The position numbers and the translations under genes were made by a program. Below, piece after piece: positions 54,084 to 62,767 of a stretch of 64,000 nucleotides of DNA. The notes beneath the pieces are model-generated. The model saw only the letters and a program-made list of their open reading frames with translations, did no database searches and was not told the origin of the DNA. Within the stretch, counting starts at the first letter, position 1. The number at the start of each line of letters is the position of its first letter. Source of the stretch: Ardenticatenaceae bacterium (GTDB taxonomy: Bacteria > Chloroflexota > Anaerolineae > Promineifilales > Promineifilaceae). The stretch spans positions 1 through 64,000 of the forward strand of contig JACKBR010000027.1 of the NCBI GenBank assembly GCA_020634495.1. Reading direction: 5' to 3'.

Positions 54084-54353
54084 CGGTTAAGGACGCTTAA
54101 ACAACATATTGCTGCGTCCGAAGCTGCTAATTTCGCAACATTTGTTAGTGAATTTTGTCACAAACAGTATAACTAACTGTTGGGCGAAATCAATCCATTT
54201 TCAAGGTTTTTCTTATTGCTTTTGCTTCTTGGCACTCATAATCAAAAACAATCAATGAACCGCTCCACCCTATTGAGTTCGCTATTTTTTGTTGATAGAA
54301 TGGCTATATTGTTAATATTTTCACAAACAGATGTTTGGGAATTTGAGGCGACT

Positions 54354-55385
54354 ATGAAACAGTTTTGGAAAATAATACGATTCAATTGGCCGGTACTGCT
54401 GGGTGGATTTGTGGGAACGGCCGTTTTGCTTTTTACCGTGCAGGTAGCCATCGCGCAGGATGATGGCGAGCCGGAAACACCCGTTATGCCAACCCAAGAA
54501 TGCCAGGAATGTCACCTGGACGTGGCCAACCATTGGCAAGACAGCGCCCATGCCCACGCCTTTGATGATGAAGTGTTTCAGGCGCAGTGGCTTAGCTTAG
54601 GTGAACCAGCCGAATGTTTGGCCTGCCACACAACCAACTTCCAACCCGCCACGGGTGAATTCAGTGAAGAGGGTGTGGCCTGTGAAGCGTGTCATGGCGA
54701 AACAACCGCCGAACATCCGCCTGCCCCCGTGCCCATTCTGGCCGATACAGAATATTGCGGCTCTTGCCACACCACAACGCTGGGTGAATGGCACCAAACG
54801 GGCCATGCCTCTGAAGATATTGGCTGCATGGATTGCCATGATCCACACAGCCAGCAGCCGCTTTTTGCCGAGGCAGATGAGATGTGTGTCAATTGCCATG
54901 AGGAGAGCATGGGCGATTACCTGGAAGATTTGCACATTCAAGAAGGCATTGGCTGTGTGGATTGTCACGCCCTGGTCATTCCTCCTGAAGAGTTGCCAGC
55001 GGATGGCATTGTTCCCACGGGGCATGCCTTCACCATTACGCCAGCCACCTGTGTGGCCTGCCATACAGATGCGCTGCATGCTGGCTTTTCTTTGCCGGGT
55101 TACGAACATGGGGCCGCAGCGGCAAACGGAGCTGAGGAGCCAGTGGGATTTACCACCAACACAGGTTTGGAGGCAACCGAGTCTGAGAATGGTGAATCGG
55201 CAGAGCTGACGCCAGAACAGAAGTTGCAAACATTAGAAACGGCGCTGGCAACCAGAAATGTAACGCTGCTGTTTCAAGGTGGGGTGCTAGGTCTGGTTTT
55301 GGGGAGTTCCACCGCCTGGTTTGTGGCGAATAATGTGCGCCAACGGCGTGAGCATGACGAGGGTAATGATGAGCAAGCAAAATAA
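54354..55385 (+). CDS. Octahaem membrane cytochrome c
   Basis: A 343-residue protein with an N-terminal signal/anchor (WPVLLGGFVGTAVLLFTVQV), eight CXXCH sites (CQECH, CLACH, CEACH, CGSCH, CMDCH, CVNCH, CVDCH, CVACH), a variable Glu/Thr-rich stretch and a C-terminal TM helix (FQGGVLGLVLGSSTAWFVA) with a basic tail. Such proteins pass electrons between a quinone module and extracytoplasmic partners. GAGG five bases before ATG 54354 sets the start; longer open sequence upstream is not supported. It overlaps the FeS gene by 17 bases. Confidence 0.9.
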   Translation: MKQFWKIIRFNWPVLLGGFVGTAVLLFTVQVAIAQDDGEPETPVMPTQECQECHLDVANHWQDSAHAHAFDDEVFQAQWLSLGEPAECLACHTTNFQPATGEFSEEGVACEACHGETTAEHPPAPVPILADTEYCGSCHTTTLGEWHQTGHASEDIGCMDCHDPHSQQPLFAEADEMCVNCHEESMGDYLEDLHIQEGIGCVDCHALVIPPEELPADGIVPTGHAFTITPATCVACHTDALHAGFSLPGYEHGAAAANGAEEPVGFTTNTGLEATESENGESAELTPEQKLQTLETALATRNVTLLFQGGVLGLVLGSSTAWFVANNVRQRREHDEGNDEQAK

Positions 55386-56193
55386 TGATAATCGCAAACC
55401 GCCGCTGCTTAGCCGTCGGGATGCGCTAAAGATAATTGGGGCAACAGGGGCAACGGCCGTTATTGCCCAGGCGGTTACGGCTGGCCCACTTTCATCTGGA
55501 GCCATCGAAGGGTTGCAGCGAGAATCGCACCACGCCAGTTCAGACCATGAATGGCACATGGTGATCGATTTGGAACAGTGCATTGGCTGCCATTACTGCA
55601 TTTGGGCCTGCCAGGCCACCAACGACGTGCCAGAAGACAACATGCGCTGGAACATTGGCTTCCCGGAACAGACGGAAGGGGGCACCGGCTTTTTCATGAC
55701 CCGACCTTGTTTGCATTGCCAGGAAGCGCCATGCACCAAAGTGTGCCCGGTTGGGGCTACCTGGGTGCGGGAAGATGGCATTGTGGCCATGGATTATGAC
55801 CGCTGCATTGGCTGCCGCTATTGTGAAGTGGCCTGCCCGTACGATGTGCGCCGCTTCAACTGGGGTTCCATCGATACAGAAAATCCTTACCAACCCACCT
55901 GGGGTGTGGCCGAAGTGGATCGTCGGGAGCGTGGCGTGGCGGAAAAATGCACGTTCTGTGTTCATCGCATTGATCGCGGTTTAGCGCAAGGGCTAACGCC
56001 GGGGGTAGACCCGCAAGCAACGCCAGCTTGTGTGAACATTTGCCCGGTGGGCGCGCGGGTTTTTGGCGATATTAAAGACCCAGAAAGCCCAGTTTCTAAA
56101 TATTTGGACGAGCATGAAACGTTCCGGCTGCGGGAAGATTTTGGTACGGAGCCGAAGGTGCATTATGTGCGCCCGGAGCGTGAGGAGGTGTGA
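55369..56193 (+). CDS. Tat-exported four-cluster ferredoxin subunit (PsrB/NrfC/DsrO-like)
   Basis: About 274 residues. A twin-arginine signal (LSRRDALKIIGATGATA) is followed by four [4Fe-4S] motifs: CIGCHYCIWAC, CLHCQEAPCTKVCP, CIGCRYCEVACP and CTFCVHRI with CVNICP, for sixteen cysteines. This is the standard electron-transfer subunit of CISM complexes (Psr, Nrf, Ttr, Qrc). The start ATG 55369 lies inside the end of the cytochrome gene with GAGGG before it. It probably carries electrons between the octahaem cytochrome and the NrfD membrane protein; no Mo-bis-MGD catalytic subunit is encoded nearby. Confidence 0.93.
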   Translation: MSKQNNDNRKPPLLSRRDALKIIGATGATAVIAQAVTAGPLSSGAIEGLQRESHHASSDHEWHMVIDLEQCIGCHYCIWACQATNDVPEDNMRWNIGFPEQTEGGTGFFMTRPCLHCQEAPCTKVCPVGATWVREDGIVAMDYDRCIGCRYCEVACPYDVRRFNWGSIDTENPYQPTWGVAEVDRRERGVAEKCTFCVHRIDRGLAQGLTPGVDPQATPACVNICPVGARVFGDIKDPESPVSKYLDEHETFRLREDFGTEPKVHYVRPEREEV

Positions 56194-56194
56194 G

Positions 56195-57436
56195 ATGGCG
56201 GTAACGCAATTACCAGAGAAGAAGGTGAGGAGGATACGGCCGTTTCACATTTGGGTAGCGTCACTGGCAATTATGCTGCTGGTGGGTGGCTGGGGTATTT
56301 ACCAGACCTTGTGGCACGGCTTGCAGGTCACCAACCTGACCGACCAGGTGCCTTGGGGCTTGTGGATTACCCACGATCTCTCAGCAATTGCCTTGGGCGC
56401 GGGAGCTTTTACGTTTTCGGCCGTAGTCTATTTGTTCCGCATCAAGCGATTTGAGCCAGTGGCCCGGATGGCTGTTTTTGTTGGATTTTTGGGGTACACC
56501 TCTGCCATGCTTGCTTTGGCAATGGACATTGGCCGTCCAGACCGCTTTTGGCATCCACTGGTGTATTGGAATGTCCATTCTGTGCTGTGGGAAATTACCC
56601 TGTGCGTGATTTTGTACTCCACCGTTCTGGTGATTGAGGTGCTGCCGATTTTGTTCGACAGCCGTCTGTTTGACAACCGCCCCAAATGGCGCACCTTTGG
56701 CCACAAACTGCACAAGCTTACGCCAGTGATGGCGGTGTTGGGGCTGGCGCTGTCGATGCTGCACCAATCGTCACTGGGGGCCACATATGGTGTCCTTTCT
56801 GGCCGGGCCATCTGGTTTAAGCCATCGATGCCGGTAATGTTTATTTTGTCGGCAGTGGCTGGGGGTGTTTCGGCCACGCTGCTGGTGACGATGATTACCA
56901 GCAAGTTGACCAATCGGGAACTCATCGACAAGTTTTTACGCCGAGACATTGCTCGGCTGGCAGCGTTTACCCTGCTGGCCTATATGTATTTGAAGTTGTG
57001 GGACTGGTTGGCGACATCTTATTACAGCCAGGCACCGGGCACGGCCGATGCCCTGACGCGCTTGCAAGCGACCACGCCATACACGCAATCTTTCTGGTGG
57101 ATTGAAGTTTTTCTTTGTGGCCTGATACCCGCTGTAATTTTGTTGAACCGGCAGATGCGACGGCAAGAATGGCCGCTGATGGGGGCGCTATTTTTGGTGA
57201 TTTTTGGGGTCATTATCAACCGTTGGAATGTCACTTTGTCTGGCCTGGTTGCGCCGCCGCAGTGGTCGCCAGGGGTGCTGGGGCGGACGATTGCGGTGGC
57301 CTACACGCCATCCTGGGTGGAGATTGCGGTTTCTGTGGGAGTGTTGGGGTATGCGCTGTTGGCATTTACGTTGGGGGCAAAATATTTACCGCTCTTTGGT
57401 GATACGGCCGTTTCTTCCGCCGCCTCTACTGATTAA
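56195..57436 (+). CDS. nrfD: NrfD/PsrC-family quinone-interacting membrane protein
   Basis: A 413-residue polytopic protein, about ten TM helices. The region WGIYQTLWHGLQVTNLTDQV and VPWGLWITHDLSAIALGAGA is the NrfD quinone-site pattern, followed by RPDRFWHPLVYWNVHSVLWE. GGAGG before ATG 56195 gives a start two bases after the FeS stop. As part of a cytochrome-FeS-NrfD set it should oxidise or reduce menaquinol at the membrane. Confidence 0.93.
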   Translation: MAVTQLPEKKVRRIRPFHIWVASLAIMLLVGGWGIYQTLWHGLQVTNLTDQVPWGLWITHDLSAIALGAGAFTFSAVVYLFRIKRFEPVARMAVFVGFLGYTSAMLALAMDIGRPDRFWHPLVYWNVHSVLWEITLCVILYSTVLVIEVLPILFDSRLFDNRPKWRTFGHKLHKLTPVMAVLGLALSMLHQSSLGATYGVLSGRAIWFKPSMPVMFILSAVAGGVSATLLVTMITSKLTNRELIDKFLRRDIARLAAFTLLAYMYLKLWDWLATSYYSQAPGTADALTRLQATTPYTQSFWWIEVFLCGLIPAVILLNRQMRRQEWPLMGALFLVIFGVIINRWNVTLSGLVAPPQWSPGVLGRTIAVAYTPSWVEIAVSVGVLGYALLAFTLGAKYLPLFGDTAVSSAASTD

Positions 57437-57483
57437 GTAAGCACGGTTCGTGAACCGCCCTTACAATTTTAAGGAAGTGTGAA

Positions 57484-58089
57484 ATGAACCATTTGAAATA
57501 TGTTCGTTATTTTATTTTTTGCATGATTTTTTTGCTGCTGGGAACGGCCGTTAGCTGCGCAACAACTGAAGAAGCCGAACAGACGACAGACGACACAGCA
57601 TCCGAGATCGAGGTGCCTGGAGAAGTGACGGTTGTGCAAGAAGCCGCGCTGGAACATCTACGCACGATTGCCCAAATAATGGTGCCACCCGAAAGTACAC
57701 CGTGGGACATGACCACAAATGATGATTTTGCCGAAACGGGCACCAGCATTTATCTATTTTCTGCCGAAGATGACAAATTAAGCATCTCCTACCCCACCCC
57801 CGCCAGCGAAGAAACGCTGTTTTATGTGGCGCTGCGCAATGCGTCGCTGGATTTTTGCTGGCAGGCGTTTATTAATGCGAAAGGTGAAATCCAATCATCG
57901 GGATACGATCTGGTGGAGCCAGGATTGTCGAATCCGTCGGCACAGTATTGCGAGGAGCAGGGCTACACGTTTGAGATTCGCACGCGGGATGATGGCAAGC
58001 AGTGTGGGGCCTGCGTTTTCTCTGAAGCAGAAGATGATGTGTGCAATGCCTGGGATTATTTTTACGGCAATTGCGCCCCCGCCGAGTAG
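57484..58089 (+). CDS. Lipoprotein with DUF333-like Cys-rich C terminus
   Basis: A 201-residue lipoprotein: hydrophobic signal ending in LLLGTAVSC (lipobox Cys25), acidic Thr-rich linker, a middle beta-like domain (about 60-130), and a C-terminal module NPSAQYCEEQGYTFEIRTRD, CGACVF, CNAWDYFYGNC that resembles DUF333 (putative haemolysin inhibitor). One ACGGCCGT encodes the TAV in the lipobox. GGAAG lies before the ATG. It follows the NrfD gene after 47 bases and may be co-transcribed; role unknown. Confidence 0.8.
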   Translation: MNHLKYVRYFIFCMIFLLLGTAVSCATTEEAEQTTDDTASEIEVPGEVTVVQEAALEHLRTIAQIMVPPESTPWDMTTNDDFAETGTSIYLFSAEDDKLSISYPTPASEETLFYVALRNASLDFCWQAFINAKGEIQSSGYDLVEPGLSNPSAQYCEEQGYTFEIRTRDDGKQCGACVFSEAEDDVCNAWDYFYGNCAPAE

Positions 58090-58144
58090 CTAGAACCACG
58101 TCTTACACTTAAAGGTTTCGGGCGTGCTGGATAACTTTGTCGTC

Positions 58145-58258
58145 ACAATTCTTCACAGTCACCCTCACCCTTCCAATACGCATGAAGCGCAAAAGATACG
58201 GGGCACTGAAAATTCAGTGCCCCGTTAGCGTACAAAAAAGTTGTGAAGGAATTGTGTG
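58145..58258. terminator. Nested hairpins after the lipoprotein gene
   Basis: CGGGGCACTGAA (58199-58210) and TTCAGTGCCCCG (58213-58224) form a perfect 12-bp stem. An outer pair, CACAATTCTTCACA against TGTGAAGGAATTGTG, encloses it. Between convergent genes, likely a two-way transcript end although T-runs are short. Confidence 0.7.
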
Positions 58259-58294
58259 AGTCAGCCTTGAGGGGCAGAGAAAAAAATAGCAGCG

Positions 58295-58798
58295 TTATGC
58301 AATTAGAGAAGCACGTATATCGCTCCAGAGATTTCTCAGGGGTACCGAGGTGGAAAGCAATTTCTTGAAGTCATTGTTTTCACTATCTTCAAGAGCTAAA
58401 AGATGACAGAAGCCAACAAGGCCATTTATAGGCTCGCCTATCTCATAACTTGCAGCCCACCAGAAGTATTGGGATGGTGTTATCCGCTGATCGGGCGCAC
58501 GTTCGTCTAGAGGCAAGCTAAAAGAAGGAACCTGTTTGATGGTTTCTTCTAGCCAGGAAAAAAGATTACAGGTGATGTATAGAATAAACTCCAAGCTTTT
58601 TTCTTGTTTGGCATTAAGTGTAAATTTGTTGGGAAAGAACAGTAATGTGCTCTCTACAATAGCGACTAGAGCGGTATTTAATCGGACTTGGAAGCTGTCA
58701 ATAGGCTGATTTTTCAATAACACAGCCAGATTGTTTTGAAGGTTAACAATCCTTTCTTTTATTTCATCAAGCGGTATAGTCGAGCAAGGTTTGCGCAC
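58295..58798 (-). CDS. Hypothetical protein with DHp-like helix lacking the histidine
   Basis: A 167-residue helical protein starting at GTG, AT-richer than its neighbours and without ACGGCCGT. Residues near 115-140 read SYEIGEPINGLVGFCHLLAL, which looks like a histidine-kinase H-box (SHELRTPLNGIIGF-type) with the phospho-acceptor His changed to Tyr; SVPLRNLWSDIRASLI resembles the second dimerisation helix. There is no ATPase domain. It may be a dead DHp domain, a phosphotransfer-blocking partner, or a chance likeness. Confidence 0.55.
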   Translation of the reverse strand: MRKPCSTIPLDEIKERIVNLQNNLAVLLKNQPIDSFQVRLNTALVAIVESTLLFFPNKFTLNAKQEKSLEFILYITCNLFSWLEETIKQVPSFSLPLDERAPDQRITPSQYFWWAASYEIGEPINGLVGFCHLLALEDSENNDFKKLLSTSVPLRNLWSDIRASLIA

Positions 58799-58845
58799 GA
58801 GGGTTCATTCCTTCCAAAGCTACGCACATAATGGATACCAGAATT

Positions 58846-59103
58846 TTAGGCATAGTTGGCCGAAGGCATTTGGATGTAATGGTCTGGTTGTTCATGGTTT
58901 TGTTTGATGGCAAAGAAACGGCGCTCAATTTCTTTGAGAACGGCCGCTTCATAAAAAATCATGCCGCATTTCGTACAAACCTGTACGGGTGTGTTCGGAA
59001 CAAGCAAATAGTCGCCATCATGACTGTAAAGATAATCGGTATGGCGAATTTCGTACGATTCTGCGCCACAAAATGGGCAATGACCTTCTGTTTTTTCACT
59101 CAT
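58846..59103 (-). CDS. YgiT-type zinc-finger antitoxin
   Basis: An 85-residue protein: CPFCG and CTKCG form the N-terminal MqsA/YgiT zinc finger, followed by a short helical tail. Proteins of this type neutralise MqsR/DUF4258 toxins. The start overlaps the toxin frame by eight bases (ATGAGTGAA), as in many toxin-first pairs. The antitoxin is intact although its toxin is broken. Confidence 0.82.
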   Translation of the reverse strand: MSEKTEGHCPFCGAESYEIRHTDYLYSHDGDYLLVPNTPVQVCTKCGMIFYEAAVLKEIERRFFAIKQNHEQPDHYIQMPSANYA

Positions 59104-59406
59104 CTCTTGTTCCTCGTGTCCACGGATCTACAAACTTCGGTGGTTGTGGAATGTAAACCGTTACTAATACGATTTTCTCTCCACGCCAGCCGCAAACCAC
59201 ATGAATTGGTAACTCGGCAGAGAACCCTACAATCAAGCAGCTTTCACCTCGACCCGTGTTTGGATATGTTTCCAAAATTTCGCCATTTAGCAAAGCATCT
59301 TCAACCTACATCAAGGTAAGGTTATCTGATTTTCTTTCAATATCAGCATGTAAGCTGTACAAATAATATCTTGCCGAATAAGCTGCTTTATCTGGTCAAT
59401 TTCCAT
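59096..59406 (-). pseudogene. DUF4258-type toxin, frameshifted and with a stop
   Basis: The 3' two-thirds (LLNGEILETYPNTGRGESCL, IHVVCGWRGEKIVLVTVYIP) match the DUF4258 toxin family. From ATG 59406 the frame reads MEIDQIKQLIRQDIICTAY, then must shift to HADIERKSDNLTLM and cross a TAG to VEDALLNGEI. As given, no full product can be made. This mirrors the broken PIN toxin at 30565. Confidence 0.75.
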
Positions 59407-59463
59407 GATGCAGTTCTATGCAAATGGTTTTAGATTTGGAAAGCAAGCAAATTAAATTTTGCT

Positions 59464-61621
59464 CTAACTTGCATTGTGCCCTAGCCGATTTTTGAGTTCT
59501 TGCAGCACTTTTTGGGCGGCGACGGGAATGACGGTGCCGGGGCCGAAGATGGCGGCAGCACCGTGATCGGTTAGGAATTGGTAATCCTGCGCTGGGATGA
59601 CCCCGCCGATGACGACCATGATGTCGGAACGGCCGTATCCCGCCAACGCCTCCACCAACTGCGGCAGCAGCGTCTTGTGCCCCGCCGCCAGTGAGCTGAT
59701 ACCCACCACATGCACATCGTTTTCGATGGCTTGCTTGGCCACTTCGGCCGGGGTTTGGAAGAGCGGGCCGATGTCCACGTCGAAGCCGAGGTCGGCGAAG
59801 GCGGTAGGCCACCACTTTGCGCCACGATCATGGCCGTCCTGGCCGATTTTGGCCACCATGATGCGCGGGCGGCGGCCCTCTTGCTGCTCAAATTCGTCGG
59901 CCATGCGGCGCACGGTTTCAATCTCCATTTTTGCTCCAAATTCGCTGCTGTAAACGCCGCCAATCGAGCGGATGGTGGCTTTGTGGCGACCCCACACTTG
60001 CTCCAATGCGCCGGAAATCTCGCCCAGGCTGGCGCGGGCGCGGGCGGCGTTGACCGCCAGTTCCAGCATGTTCCCCTCGCCAGATTCGGCGGCAGGTGAG
60101 GGCGTTGAGGGCTTTTTCGACTGCGGCGGCGTCCCGATTGGCGCGTAATTCTTCTAGTCGGGCGATTTGGGAATGGCGAACGGCCGTATTGTCCACTTCC
60201 AAAATATCAATCGGGTCTTCCTGATCCAGCCGGTATTTGTTGACGCCGACGATGGTTTCCTGGCCGGAGTCGATGAGCGCCTGGCGGCGGGCGGCTGCTT
60301 CCTCGATGCGCATTTTGGGCAGGCCGGTTTCCAGCGCTTTGGCCATGCCGCCGAGTTCCTCGACCTCCTGAATGTGTTCCCAGGCGCGGTGGGCCAGCTC
60401 GTGGGTGAGCGTTTCGACGAGGTACGACCCGGCCCACGGATCGACGGTGCGGGTGATGCCGGTTTCGTGCTGCAAATAAAGCTGGGTGTTGCGGGCAATG
60501 CGTGCCGAAAAGTCGGTGGGCAGAGCGATTGCTTCGTCCAGGGCGTTGGTGTGCAGCGATTGGGTGCCGCCAAACGCCGCCGCCATCGCTTCCAGGCAGG
60601 TGCGGGTGACGTTGTTGAATGGGTCTTGCTCCGTCAGGCTCCAGCCGGAGGTTTGGCAGTGGGTGCGTAAAGCCATCGACTTTTCGTTTTGCGGATTAAA
60701 CTGCTTGACGATTTTGGCCCACAGCAGGCGCGCGCGGCGCGCATTTTGGCAATCTCCATGAACACGTTCATGCCAATTGCCCAGAAGAAGGAGATGCGCG
60801 GGGCAAAGTCGTCGATGTTCATCCCGGCGGCGATTCCGGCGCGTAAATATTCCAGGCCATCGGCCAGAGTGTAAACCAGTTCGATGTCGGCGGTGGCTCC
60901 GGCTTCCTGCATGTGGTAGCCGGAGACGCTGATGGCGTTGAATTTGGGCATCTCGCGGGCGGTGTAGGCGAAGATGTCGCCGACGATGCGCATGGAGGGG
61001 CGGCGGGTAGATGTAGGTGTTGCGCACCATGTACTCTTTGAGGATGTCGTTTTGGATGGTGCCGGTGAGCTGGTCGTGGGGCGCGCCCTGCTCCTCGGCG
61101 GCGACGATGTAGAAGGCCATGATGGGCAGCACCGCACCGTTCATCGTCATGGAGACGGACATTTTGTCCAGCGGGATGCCGTCGAACAGGATGCGCATGT
61201 CGAGAATGGAGTCAATCGCCACGCCTGCCTTGCCTACATCGCCCACGACGCGCTCGTGGTCGGAGTCGTAGCCACGGTGGGTAGCCAGGTCGAAGGCGAT
61301 GGAGAGGCCGCGCTGCCCGGCGGCGAGGTTGCGGCGGTAGAAGGCGTTGCTCTCTTCGGCAGTGCTGAACCCGGCGTACTGGCGCACGGTCCACGGCCGT
61401 ACGGCGTACATGGCGGGGTAGGGCCCACGCAAATAGGGTGGAATGCCGGCGACGAAGTTGAGGTGTTCCATTTGCTGCAAATCGTGTGGGGTGTAGAACG
61501 GCCGTACTTCAATTTGTTCCAGGGTTTGCCAGGTGGAGATGGGGTTGGAAGGAATGGCCGTATCTCCCGCTGAACTATTTGGTGATTTGTACTCGATTTT
61601 GGTGAAATCTGGTTGATTCAT
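59464..61621 (-). pseudogene. scpA: Methylmalonyl-CoA mutase large subunit with three frameshifts
   Basis: Corrected, this is a full mutase of about 719 residues: TIM barrel with [50 protein letters not shown], then (shifted) [20 protein letters not shown] and [20 protein letters not shown], then (back) [20 protein letters not shown], then (shifted) the B12 domain with [12 protein letters not shown] (DxHxxG). The shifts fall near 61005 (in CCGCCGCCCC), 60735 (in GCGCGCGC) and 60095. Each lies in or beside a G/C-rich short repeat and the protein is otherwise conserved, so sequencing or assembly errors, or very recent damage, are both possible. Confidence 0.85.
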
Positions 61622-61640
61622 CTCATTGATTCCTTATTAA

Positions 61641-61712
61641 TAGGACGCAGATTTTCCTGATTTTCCTGATTTTTTGATCTTGTTAATCAGGGAGATCAGG
61701 GTAATCAGCGTT
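61641..61712. repeat. Palindrome with AATCAGG/CCTGATT words
   Basis: AGGACGCAGATTTTCCTGAT and a T-rich middle face TTAATCAGGGAGATCAGGGT and AATCAGCGTTCT. It separates the mutase start from the GxxExxY fragment. Confidence 0.75.
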
Positions 61713-61997
61713 CTATTTATCTTCTGGCGAGTGAGGCTTATTGTGATTGCTCCAGGCTTTGCGTTTATGTTTTGGCGTATGCCCAAAATTTAGCAGGAGC
61801 CCAACTTCGTACTTTGTAGCTTTTAGATAATTTAGCAGTTGCGCTTCATGCGCAGGGATTAACCCACGGCTTGCTTTCAATTCCACAATGATAAGGTCAT
61901 TCACGACGAGATCGGCAAAATATTCGCCGATGACATGTTCTCTATAAAAAACAGAAATCGGTTTTTGTTGATCGACTTGAAAACCGCGAGCGCGCAA
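61713..61997 (-). pseudogene. GxxExxY family protein, 5'-truncated
   Basis: The 94 open codons (FQVDQQKPISVFYREHVIGE, FADLVVNDLIIVELKASRGL, LLNYLKATKYEVGLLLNFG) match the GxxExxY (PF13366) family, but the family's N-terminal third with the GxxExxY motif is missing. Upstream codons read YENALAIELRARG in frame and then stop at a TGA, where sequence of an unrelated gene begins. The remaining frame would start at TTG 61997. The family is linked to plasmid and stress functions in some bacteria; its activity is unknown. Confidence 0.75.
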
Positions 61998-62029
61998 TTC
62001 GATGGCGAGTGCATTTTCATATGCTTTAG

Positions 62030-62195
62030 TTCAGGAACGATAACCAGCGGTTCATATGTGGAGTTAGATGTCTCATCCTATTTGCAAAATGATGGCTTAG
62101 TTAGCCTGGCAATTGTGGCGGAGATAGCTGGTCGGAATACATTTTCTAGCCGGGAAGGGGTAAACGTACCCGAGTTGATTATTGTCACGGACTAG
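62030..62195 (+). pseudogene. C-terminal fragment of a carbohydrate-binding-like (CBM96/DNRLRE) domain
   Basis: GTITSGSYVELDVSSYLQND, GLVSLAIVAEIAGR and NTFSSREGVNVPELIIVTD followed by a stop are typical of the end of a secreted DNRLRE/CBM96-like domain. Nothing of the rest of such a protein precedes it; the sequence to the left belongs to the truncated GxxExxY gene on the other strand. A deletion has probably joined the two. Confidence 0.7.
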
Positions 62196-62767
62196 CAAGC
62201 TAAGGAAATGAGCAGATAGATAAAACATATTAATTTTGTACATTCTGCAGATGGCCTGGGGAACGGCCGTTTCGCCTCTTGATTCGCTCCAATATAAAAC
62301 GTGCCTATGATGACGGTTTAGTAATAGAACATTTGAGCCGCTGTAATGCTTTCTGTAAGCAAAAATCTAAATAATATTTACGTTGCCTGTCCTTTTTCAG
62401 TCTTAAGTGTTTGCTGGTTTGTTTCTTACAATAAATTCAACTGTACAAACCGACAAACCTCGCGGTATCGCGGACTTCCGTTTTTTTAGATTTTATCCGC
62501 GACACGCTTATTTTTATCAATCAATCCCGATTTAATAACTCTACAATTAAATAATCGTTTTGACTACCAATTTCAGTGGTGTTCAAAGTAGTCTAGCGAA
62601 TTATATTCAGTCATTTGTCAAAATGGTGCTCACTATTTTGGCCTAACTGCCGTTAGGCAGCTTTTGTTTCTCTGTGTGCCGTTATTGTTTTGCCAAGGAC
62701 ATTCTTTGAGCAGGATGTCCTTGGTAAAAATCTTCTACATCAAAAGAGGGTTTTTAGGAGGAAAGTT
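62196..62767. other. AT-rich gap with hairpins upstream of the CotH gene
   Basis: About 570 bases. It holds one ACGGCCGT (62263), a likely terminator (GCCTAAC/GTTAGGC at 62641-62658, then CTTTTGTTT), CGCGGTATCGCGG with seven T following at about 62470-62487, and a CAAGGACAT/ATGTCCTTG pair at 62694-62724 close to the CotH gene. No coding was recognised. Confidence 0.65.

Noticed and set aside
62440..62500. Cyclic-di-GMP riboswitch in the leader of the CotH gene
   Set aside because: ACAAACC and a CGCGGTATCGCGG stem looked suggestive, but the conserved GEMM core is not there and the distance to the gene is long.
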